From contig NZ_JAGEOJ010000030.1 in assembly GCF_017573505.1 (NCBI RefSeq), positions 1 to 64,000 on the forward strand: a DNA stretch of 64,000 nt. Reading direction: 5' to 3'. Shown here piece by piece: positions 58,272 to 64,000 of the stretch. The position numbers and the translations under genes were made by a program. Source of the DNA: Actinomadura barringtoniae. Its GTDB lineage: Bacteria > Actinomycetota > Actinomycetes > Streptosporangiales > Streptosporangiaceae. Below the pieces are notes generated by a model. It saw nothing but the letters and a program-made list of their open reading frames with translations. It was not told the origin of the DNA and searched no databases. Positions within the stretch are counted from its first letter, which is position 1, and each line of letters opens with the position of its first letter.

Positions 58272-58433
58272 ATGCGATGGCCGTGGAAAGGCGACCCCGC
58301 CGAACGCGAGCGCCAGCGGGCCGCACAGCGCGACAAGCAGCAGCGGCAGGCCGATGAGCAGGCCCGGCAGCAGGACGCGCAGCGCGAACGCCAGGCCCGG
58401 CAGGAACGCGGGCAGAACGAACGGGAGCGGTGA
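58272..58433 (+). CDS. Small Arg/Gln-rich charged protein
   Basis: The 53-residue protein starts MRWPWKGDPAERERQRAAQR and is almost wholly R, Q, E, D and A, predicted as one long helix or coiled coil. GAGGAGG lies directly upstream of the ATG at ideal spacing, which makes translation likely. Its stop is three bases before the ATG of the methyltransferase, so the two are coupled. I do not know the family. Confidence 0.65.
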   Translation: MRWPWKGDPAERERQRAAQRDKQQRQADEQARQQDAQRERQARQERGQNERER

Positions 58434-58436
58434 ACG

Positions 58437-59456
58437 ATGCCCGCGCCCCCCGAGCTCCCCGCCCACGTCCAGCTGATCGGGCTCGTCGCGGCCAAGTGGG
58501 TCTCGCAGCCGATCTACGTGCTGGCCGAGCTGGGCATCGCCGATCTGCTCGCCGGCGGGCCGCGTTCCGCCGAGGACCTGGCGGCCGAGACCGGAGTGCA
58601 GGCCGGCCCGCTACGGCGCTGCCTGCGCGCGGCCGCCGCGGTCGGCGTCTTCCGCGGCCTGCCCGAGGGCCGGTACGGGCTGACGCCGCTCGGCGAGTGC
58701 CTGCGCACCGGCGTTCCCGACAGCGTGCGCGACCTGACCGTGCTGCTCGGCGACCCCGCCACCTTCGCCTCGTTCGGCGACATCCTGGAGACCGTGCGGA
58801 CCGGGGAACCGGCCTTCCCGCGCGTGCACGGCATGCCGATGTTCTCCTACCTGGACGCGCGCCCCGAGTTCGCCGCCGTCTACCAGGGCGCGTGGGCCTC
58901 GCTCAGCGACGAGCTGGGCAAGGAGGTCGACGCCTACGACTTCAGCGCGTTCCGGCGCATCGCCGACCTGGGCGGCGGCCACGGGAGGCTGCTCGCGGCG
59001 CTGCTGCGGGCGTGCCCCGACACGACCGGCGTGCTGGTCGACCGCGCCGACGTGGTCACGATGAGCGCGCCCGGGCTGCTCGCCGAGTTCGGTGAACGCG
59101 TCGCGGTCTCCCCGGGTGAGCTGCCCGGCGGGCTGCCGGTGGACGCCGACGCGTACGTCCTCAAGAACACCCTGCACTGCTTCACCGACGAGTTCGCCGC
59201 GTCGGTACTGGCCTCGGTCCGCGCGGCGATCGGCGATCGGCCGGACGCGCGGCTGGTCGTCATCGAGACCGTGATCCCCGAGGACGACTCCTACGACTGG
59301 GGCAAGTTCATCGACATCGAGGTGATGGTCAACAACGGCGGCCGCGAGCGCACGCGGGCCGAGTGGGAGGAGCTGTTCGGCTCGGCGGGACTGCGGCTCA
59401 GCCAGGCCGTGCCGACCACACCGCCGCAGTGGGTCCTGGAGGGAGTCCCCGCCTAA
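58437..59456 (+). CDS. O-methyltransferase family 2 (SAM-dependent)
   Basis: The 339-residue enzyme has a dimerisation winged-helix-like N-terminus (QPIYVLAELGIADLLAGGPR) and a Rossmann fold with SAM loop IADLGGGHGRLLAALLRACP (about 178-197). The catalytic-His region is YVLKNTLHCFTDEFA, and a C-terminal EVMVNNGGRERTRAEWEELF follows. Such enzymes methylate hydroxyls of polyketides, phenazines or carminomycin-type aglycones. The next rightward gene converges (TetR), so this is the last gene of the unit with the 53-residue protein. Substrate unknown. Confidence 0.9.
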   Translation: MPAPPELPAHVQLIGLVAAKWVSQPIYVLAELGIADLLAGGPRSAEDLAAETGVQAGPLRRCLRAAAAVGVFRGLPEGRYGLTPLGECLRTGVPDSVRDLTVLLGDPATFASFGDILETVRTGEPAFPRVHGMPMFSYLDARPEFAAVYQGAWASLSDELGKEVDAYDFSAFRRIADLGGGHGRLLAALLRACPDTTGVLVDRADVVTMSAPGLLAEFGERVAVSPGELPGGLPVDADAYVLKNTLHCFTDEFAASVLASVRAAIGDRPDARLVVIETVIPEDDSYDWGKFIDIEVMVNNGGRERTRAEWEELFGSAGLRLSQAVPTTPPQWVLEGVPA

Positions 59457-59466
59457 GACTCCCGCC

Positions 59467-60174
59467 CTAGGCCTCGTCCGGGGCGGCGGTCACGCGCGGC
59501 AGTCCCGCGGTGATGCACTTGATCCCGAAGACGAAACGGCCGTCGACGTCGGCGCTGGTGAGGTCGTCGGCGCCGTCCCGTACCCGCGGGAACTCGGCGG
59601 GCGGCAGGTCGCGCAGCGTCGCGCGCAGCTGCTCCAGCGTCGCGCCGCGGCTCTCGGCCGCCTCCTGCGCCGACATCGGCACTGTCTCCTGGAGGACGAA
59701 GCCCTGCACGTAGGTGACGATGAGGTGCAGGGCGTAGGTGGCGTCGCGGGTCGGCATCCCGGCGTCGTGCAGCAGTCCCAGCATGATCTCGGAGTTGCGG
59801 ATGAACGCGGGGCCCGCGATGAACCGCCCGGCGAGCACCCGCGCCGCGTCGCGCCGCGCCTTGAGGTAGTCGCGGTAGGCGATCGCCAGCCCGATCAGCG
59901 CGTCCTCCCAGTCGCCGCCCTCGGCCGCCAGCGCGGACAGGTCGAGCCCCGCCAGCAGCGCGTCCGCGACCAGGTCGAGCAGTTCGTCCTTGCCGCTGAT
60001 GTGCCAGTAGAGCGACGGCGCCTGCATGCCGAGGCGCCCGGCCACGCGGCGCATGGTCAGCGCCTCCAGTCCCTCCTCCTCGAGCATCTGCAGCGCCACG
60101 GCGACCACGGTCGTGACCGTGACCGGAGAGCGGTCCGGTGATGAACCGGCGCCTGGTCGTCGCGCTGGTGGCAT
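59467..60174 (-). CDS. TetR/AcrR regulator with TetR_C-type effector domain
   Basis: The 235-residue protein has an HTH at about 18-62 (TVVAVALQMLEEEGLEALTM, RRVAGRLGMQAPSLYWHISG, KDELLDLVADALLAGLD). The C-terminal domain has YALHLIVTYVQGFVLQETVP. The Y-W-H-I-x-x-K-D-E-L form is that of the TetR/TetC_33 group. The reading frame is open upstream through 61518 and includes an LLM-type fragment, but the ATG at 60174 has its own operator (60236-60250) and a -10-like TAGACT on the minus strand, so it is an independent gene. Confidence 0.88.
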   Translation of the reverse strand: MPPARRPGAGSSPDRSPVTVTTVVAVALQMLEEEGLEALTMRRVAGRLGMQAPSLYWHISGKDELLDLVADALLAGLDLSALAAEGGDWEDALIGLAIAYRDYLKARRDAARVLAGRFIAGPAFIRNSEIMLGLLHDAGMPTRDATYALHLIVTYVQGFVLQETVPMSAQEAAESRGATLEQLRATLRDLPPAEFPRVRDGADDLTSADVDGRFVFGIKCITAGLPRVTAAPDEA

Positions 60175-60235
60175 GGCGCCCTCCCGCTTGCGGTTGCGTG
60201 CCGGCGATGCGAATGCGAGTCTAGTGATACCGGCA

Positions 60236-60250
60236 CCTAACGACGTTAGG
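60236..60250. promoter_or_regulatory. TetR operator
   Basis: CCTAACGACGTTAGG is a 15-bp palindrome (7-bp arms around A), typical of TetR-family sites (TAACG...CGTTA). It lies 62 bases upstream of the TetR start at 60174 and at the point where homology to the LLM enzyme stops. Confidence 0.7.
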
Positions 60251-60289
60251 GACCCTATGGCACAGTCCGCCGCGCGCCGCATGGTGATC

Positions 60290-60735
60290 TCCTCGGTGAC
60301 CTTCTCCTCGGTCCACAGCCGCAGTACGGCCTCGATGGTGGCCTGGAAGCGGGCGCGGCTCTCGTCCAGCGGCACGCCGAACGCCTCGAACTCGTACGGC
60401 AGCCACGCGCGGGCGAAGCCGACCTCTAGGCGGCCGTCGCTGATCGCGTCGACCATCGCGGTCTCGGCGGCGATCTGCACGGGGTGGTGGAAGGCCGCCT
60501 GGATGCAGCCGGTCATGAGCCTGATCTGCGAGGTGCACGAGGCGACCGACGCCAGGAAGCCCAGCGGGCTCGGGCAGTAGCCGCCGTAGTCCTTGAGGTA
60601 GTGCTCGGTCATCTTGATGTAGTCGATGCCGGCCGCGTCGGCGATCCGCGCGACCTCCAGCACGTCGGCGAAGTAGTCGCGGGCCGGACGGCGGGCGGGC
60701 CGGCAGTCGGGCAGCAGTGAGATTCCGTGCTTCAC
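60290..60735 (-). pseudogene. Truncated LLM (luciferase-like) flavin oxidoreductase
   Basis: A GTG at 60735 with GGAGG upstream starts MKHGISLLPDCRPARRPARD. It continues with ADAAGIDYIKMTEHYLKDYG, GFLASVASCTSQIRLMTGCI and GRLEVGFARAWLPYEFEAFG, the first half of an F420/FMN-dependent LLM enzyme. Homology stops after LRLWTEEKVTEE at about residue 148, where family members continue for about 200 more residues. The frame then reads through the TetR operator into tetR, so no proper C-terminus exists. It is a 3'-deleted gene. Confidence 0.7.
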
Positions 60736-60758
60736 GGTGGACGCCTCCTTGATCGATT

Positions 60759-61130
60759 TCAGATGACGGCCAGCACGTAGAGAGCCGTGCGGGCCGCGAC
60801 GAGCGGCACCAGCGCGGGCACCGCCCACAGCACCGCGGAGTGGACGGCCCCGAGCGCACCGGCCGCGGTGAGCGCGGACCACGGGTCGCGCCGCGCCGCC
60901 ACCGGGTGGGCTCGGACCGTCAGCAGGGACAGAACGAAGACCAGGCCCACGGCGAGCGTGCCGCCGGCGGGCCGCAGCACGGCGAGTTCGCTCGCGCGCA
61001 GGCCCTCCTCGCCGAGGCTTTCGGCGGCGACGATCGCCAGTGCGATCGCCGGCGGCCAGGCGCGGACGGTGTCGCGGTAGTGCGCCGCCCACGGGCCGCA
61101 GGTGAAGGCCAGCCAGTTGACCTGGCCCAA
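60759..61130 (-). CDS. Small polytopic membrane protein, possibly N-terminally truncated
   Basis: A 123-residue frame can start at TTG 61130 (GQVNWLAFTCGPWAAHYRDT) and has three or four hydrophobic helices (AIALAIVAAESLG, AVGLVFVLSLLTV, GALGAVHSAVLWAVPALVPL, AARTALYVLAVI). It lies 23 bases before the truncated LLM gene, in the same direction. The frame is open to 61391 through a low-complexity hairpin block that is unlikely to be coding. It could be an intact small protein or the tail of a larger one. Confidence 0.45.
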   Translation of the reverse strand: MGQVNWLAFTCGPWAAHYRDTVRAWPPAIALAIVAAESLGEEGLRASELAVLRPAGGTLAVGLVFVLSLLTVRAHPVAARRDPWSALTAAGALGAVHSAVLWAVPALVPLVAARTALYVLAVI

Positions 61131-61313
61131 TGGCCCCGCCGCGGCGGGCCGCACGGGCGGACGGACCCCCAATGGCGCGTCCGGGGGCGCGGCCCGCCGC
61201 GGCGGGTGACTGGCACGCGCGGCCCGGCCGGGTCCAGCACGGCCGGGCCGCGCGCTGGCACGGAACGCGCGAACGGGGAGCACGCGAACGGGGAGCACGC
61301 GGGTGGGGAGCAC
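61131..61313. repeat. Low-complexity hairpin and 15-bp repeat block
   Basis: The block holds two copies of the palindrome CCCGCCGCGGCGGG, a 15-bp stem (61216-61230 with 61240-61254), and three 15-bp tandem units starting GCGAACGGGGAGCAC or GCGGGTGGGGAGCAC (61269, 61284, 61299). Forward and reverse frames are open across it only because of its composition. It separates the leftward membrane gene from the P450 remnant. Confidence 0.75.
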
Positions 61314-61324
61314 GCGGGCTGGCC

Positions 61325-62332
61325 ATCGGGCGTGGGCGGGCCGAGGAGAAGGTCGCGCTGCTCGGCCGCCATCTGCTGAGCGTCGACCCACCCGACCACA
61401 CCCGGCTCCGCCGCCTGATGTCGCGCGCCCTCACCGCCCGGCGCATCGCCGCGCTGTACGAGCCGACGAGCCGGTACGTGCACGGCCTGCTCGACGAGAT
61501 CGGCCCGCGCGACCGCATCGACCTGCTGGCCGACTACGCGCTGCCGATCGCGGTGACGGTCATCTGCGAGCTGCTGGGCGTTCCGGTGGACGACCGGGAG
61601 GACTTCCGGCGCTGGGGGCTGTCGCTGGTACGGGCCGAGCTGGAGGACGACGCCTCGTTCGACGGCGTGACCGAGGAGATGGAGGGCTACCTGGTCCCGT
61701 TCATCCTCGCGCAGCGCTCCCGTCCCGGCGCCGGGCTGACCGCCGTGCTCGCGTCGGCGCGCGACGAGGACAAGCTCGACGACTACGAGCTCATCTCGCT
61801 GGTCTACCAGCTGTTCTTCGCCGGGCACGAGAGCAGCGCGTACCTCATCTGCAACGCCGCCTACCTGCTGCTCGCGGGCAACGAGGCGGGCGAGGCCGGC
61901 GCGGCGACCAAGAACGGCGAGGTCGTCGAGCGGGCGATCGAGGAGGTGCTCCGCTATGAGGGGCCGGTGAAGACGCCGACCTGGCGTTTCCCCACCGAGG
62001 ACGTGCGGCTCGGTGACGTGGTGTTCCGCAGGGGCGAGCCGATCCTGCTGCTCCTGGCGGCGGCCGATCGTGACCCGGAGGAGTTCCCGCAGGCCGAGAC
62101 GTTCGATCCGTGGCGTTCGGAAGCCGCGCATCTGGCGTTCGGATACGGCATTCACCACTGCGTGGGCGCCGCCGTCGGCCGGATGGAGGGGCGCGTGGCC
62201 GTGAGCGCGTTGCTGGAACGGCACCCGGGCGCGGCGCTCGCGATCGATCCGGCCGAGCTGCGATGGCGCGACAACCTGATGATGCGGGGCGTGCGGTCGC
62301 TGCCGGTACGGCTTGGCCCACGGCGGTCCTGA
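61325..62332 (+). pseudogene. Cytochrome P450 lacking its N-terminal region
   Basis: From about 61345 the frame matches a bacterial P450: LLSVDPPDHTRLRRLMSRAL (C-helix region), the I-helix FFAGHESSAYLI (usual AGxET with Ser for Thr), EEVLRYEG (ExxR), and heme loop FGYGIHHCVGAAVGRMEG with Cys ligand. About 335 residues are present. The first 70 or so (A helix to B-prime helix, including the substrate-access loops) are missing and replaced by the low-complexity block. An ATG at 61130 opens the frame artificially. It is probably a non-functional remnant, with rearranged neighbours. Confidence 0.65.
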
Positions 62333-62338
62333 CGGCGT

Positions 62339-62986
62339 TCAGTGGGCCAGCCCGTGGTGGCAGGCGGGGCAGTCCTGGCGGAGGCGTTCGGCGAGTTCGA
62401 GCTTGGTCTGTGCGGGGCGGCCGACCTCGGCGTACTTGCTCTTCACTCGCTGCAGATAGGTCTTGGCGGTGGGAGCGCGGACGCCGACGAGCCGGGCCGC
62501 GGCCTCCAGCGTGAGCCCGGACGCGTAGGCGTGCAGCACCGCCTCTTCGCGTGCCGACAGACTCGGTCGTACGGGAGCGGTGCGGTGCGGCGACTCGACC
62601 GGGTAGGCGACGTCTCCGCCGGCCACCTGCCTGATCGCGGCGGCGAGCGTGACCAGGTCCTGGTCCTTGCCGACGTACCCGCGGGCACCGGCCTGGATGG
62701 TGCGGGCCGTCCACTCGCGTTCGTTCGCCGGGCCCATGACCACGACCCGGTCCCACCGCTCGGTGAGCCGCCGCACGTTCTTGGCGGGGTCGGACCGGTC
62801 CCGCAGGAACAGGTCGAGCAGCACCACGCCGGGCTCGCCGTCCGATCCCGCCGGATCGGTGAGCAGCTCGTCCACCGTGCGCGCGGCGGCGACCAGGTCC
62901 ACGTCGCGCACGCCGCCCACCCAGGCGCGGAACCCCTCGACCAGCATGCATTCGCCGATCATGGCGACAGGGATCACATCGGCCAT
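62339..62986 (-). CDS. Orphan NarL/LuxR-type response regulator
   Basis: The 215-residue protein has an N-terminal receiver-like domain and a C-terminal LuxR HTH (LSAREEAVLHAYASGLTLEA, AARLVGVRAPTAKTYLQRVK). The phosphoacceptor-like Asp is in VVLLDLFL and the Lys in GYVGKD, but the usual N-terminal acidic pair (V-D-D-H) is IGEC here, leaving one Glu. No kinase gene is near. It may be phosphorylation-independent. The P450 remnant converges on it, with stops seven bases apart. The spacer 62987-63232 holds a CTGACGTCAG palindrome (63086-63095). Confidence 0.82.
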   Translation of the reverse strand: MADVIPVAMIGECMLVEGFRAWVGGVRDVDLVAAARTVDELLTDPAGSDGEPGVVLLDLFLRDRSDPAKNVRRLTERWDRVVVMGPANEREWTARTIQAGARGYVGKDQDLVTLAAAIRQVAGGDVAYPVESPHRTAPVRPSLSAREEAVLHAYASGLTLEAAARLVGVRAPTAKTYLQRVKSKYAEVGRPAQTKLELAERLRQDCPACHHGLAH

Positions 62987-63232
62987 TCCGTCCCCTCAGT
63001 TGGCCGCTCCCGCTCGCCCGCCCCGGCTGCGTCCCTCAGAACGGCCCATACTGTAGATACGTCGCAGGGTGACCCAAAGTTTGACCTGACGTCAGATGGA
63101 ACGTGGCAGGTTTACGGTTGGACACGTCGGCCGGATCAGCGTGGCCACACCTGGCCGTGTCTCCTCGGACCGCGCGACCGCCTTCGCGCCGGTCGCTCCA
63201 CGGTGTGAACGTGACCGCGTACGCAGAGTTGG

Positions 63233-64000
63233 CTAGCGGTCCCGAGAATCGGGCGAGTCGTTCGCGCGGCTCTCGAAGACCGGTGCGGCCCGCACGCGGC
63301 GGCAGCCGAGGGCCTGGATCTCGCTGACGTGCTGGGCGATCTGCGCCTCCAGGAAGAGCTCCTGGGCGGCGGCCATGGCGCGCATCTCTCCGGGCGTACG
63401 CGCGTACTGGCGGACGAGGTCACGGCCGATCGCGATGTGCGCGGGCTCGTCGGCCTCGATGTCCTCCAGGGCCGTCATGATCCGTTCGTCGAGCAGCATC
63501 CGCAGGACGTTGTCCTCCTCGCGGTCCTGGACCGACAGCACGATCTCGCCGGAGTACTGGTTGGCGGCGGCGAGTTCGGCGGCCGAGCTCCGCGCCAGCT
63601 GGACCTCGTACATCCGGAGCAGCGTTCGCGGCGCCGGGAAGTGCGCGATGCGCCACTCGCCGCCGAGCCGCTTCACCTCGTAGGCGAACACGTCGTGATG
63701 GCGCACCTCGTCCTTGATCTGGCGGGCCAGGCGCAGCTTCATCGCGGCCTCGTCGGCGCCGAGAAGCGTGATCTGCCGGGCGGGCGTGAGCGTGCCGAAG
63801 TAGCACTCGCCCCACGCCCGGCGGCGCAGATAGAACGTCAGCCTTTCGCGGTACACCGCCGGATCGAGTTCGGCCATCTCGTAGTTGCCGGCGTGGTAGA
63901 CGTCCTCGGCGATGTCCAGGGCGCGCCGGTGGAGCAGGTCGGCGAACTCCCTCGGATCGCATTCGCCGAGCCGGTCGTCGTCCCAGTCCGAAAAGCGGGC
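63233..64000 (-). CDS. Ferritin-like diiron protein, 5' end outside the window
   Basis: The frame enters from the right edge; 255 codons are inside. It has two E-x-x-H motifs typical of ferritin-like diiron carboxylates, QIKDEVRHHDVFAYEVKRLG and IEADEPAHIAIGRDLVRQYA. Helical glutamates lie at YLRRRAWGECYFG and EIVLSVQDREEDNVL, matching a four-helix bundle. Possible roles are oxygenase, tRNA hydroxylase-like or iron-handling; the motif order fits several families. An internal ATG at 63877 is unlikely to be the start because coding-like sequence continues upstream to 64000. Confidence 0.7.
   Translation of the reverse strand, partial: ARFSDWDDDRLGECDPREFADLLHRRALDIAEDVYHAGNYEMAELDPAVYRERLTFYLRRRAWGECYFGTLTPARQITLLGADEAAMKLRLARQIKDEVRHHDVFAYEVKRLGGEWRIAHFPAPRTLLRMYEVQLARSSAAELAAANQYSGEIVLSVQDREEDNVLRMLLDERIMTALEDIEADEPAHIAIGRDLVRQYARTPGEMRAMAAAQELFLEAQIAQHVSEIQALGCRRVRAAPVFESRANDSPDSRDR

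Noticed and set aside
59467..61518. A single 683-residue LLM-TetR fusion protein
   Set aside because: The linking stretch contains the TetR operator and promoter-like signals, and the LLM part is truncated; separate genes with a deletion fit better.

Overview
The window is chromosomal DNA of a high-GC actinomycete. The evidence is the very high third-position GC, frequent GTG/TTG starts, 4-bp ATGA/GTGA gene overlaps, a coenzyme F420 gene (fbiD/cofC), an NdgR-type IclR regulator beside leuCD, a citramalate synthase with a peptide-leader attenuator, and XRE/RsbW-like ATPase pairs. Single-pass proteins with proline-rich tails also fit. Streptosporangiales/Thermomonosporaceae (Actinomadura-like) is my best guess; it is not provable from the sequence alone.

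Layout. 1-7.4 kb: a 23-bp tandem array, a DUF2079 membrane protein, a thymidylate-synthase-fold protein without the catalytic Cys, a glyoxalase-like protein, a lipoprotein, and an RsbW-like ATPase divergent from an XRE regulator coupled to a YdcF protein. Copies of a structured intergenic repeat lie between them. 7.4-20 kb: an amino-acid block, serA, leuB, ilvE and cimA. It is interrupted by a xylose/ribose-type ABC importer operon with a ROK kinase (leftward) and a divergent ROK repressor that is coupled to a FhuF-like Fe-S protein. cimA is preceded by a 14-codon leader peptide and an intrinsic terminator.

20-32 kb: a regulatory and accessory stretch. It holds a monooxygenase-like protein, a membrane cNMP-binding/cyclase-like protein, an RHH protein, a GNAT, two HutC/GntR paralogues, a DUF6292 protein, a broken NB-ARC regulator, a CBM2-bearing membrane protein, a FAH hydrolase, DUF2461, and a PadR/VOC divergent pair sharing one operator. 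32-38.5 kb: tRNA-Gln(CUG) and tRNA-Glu(CUC) with a terminator, then three envelope proteins (ECF-sigma-like/TM/beta-sandwich, a signal-peptide protein, a beta-propeller) around an EspR-like regulator.

38.8-46.7 kb: a secreted TIM-barrel protein, an alternative-oxidase-type diiron protein, a Nudix enzyme, a deleted F420/NADP oxidoreductase, two DUF202 proteins, a MerR regulator with tandem operators, a GH3 beta-glucosidase and its divergent TetR. 46.7-56 kb: conserved core, with ndgR, leuCD, HU, a CSD-like protein, fbiD, a PlsC-like acyltransferase, gpsA, a Cys/Met PLP enzyme and ddl, plus two tandem arrays (23 bp and 17 bp). 56-64 kb: a secreted beta-propeller lipoprotein, an O-methyltransferase, and a TetR next to what looks like a decayed natural-product fragment (truncated LLM oxidoreductase, small membrane protein, N-terminally truncated P450). 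An orphan LuxR-type regulator and a diiron ferritin-like gene running off the right edge end the window.

I saw no insertion sequence, CRISPR array, rRNA or recognisable antiphage locus. The most distinctive items are the Cys-less TS-fold protein, the covarying dispersed hairpin repeat, the cimA attenuator, a nearly identical pair of GntR-type operator/promoter sites 2.5 kb apart, the 17-bp array that begins inside gpsA, and the cNMP/cyclase-like fusion.
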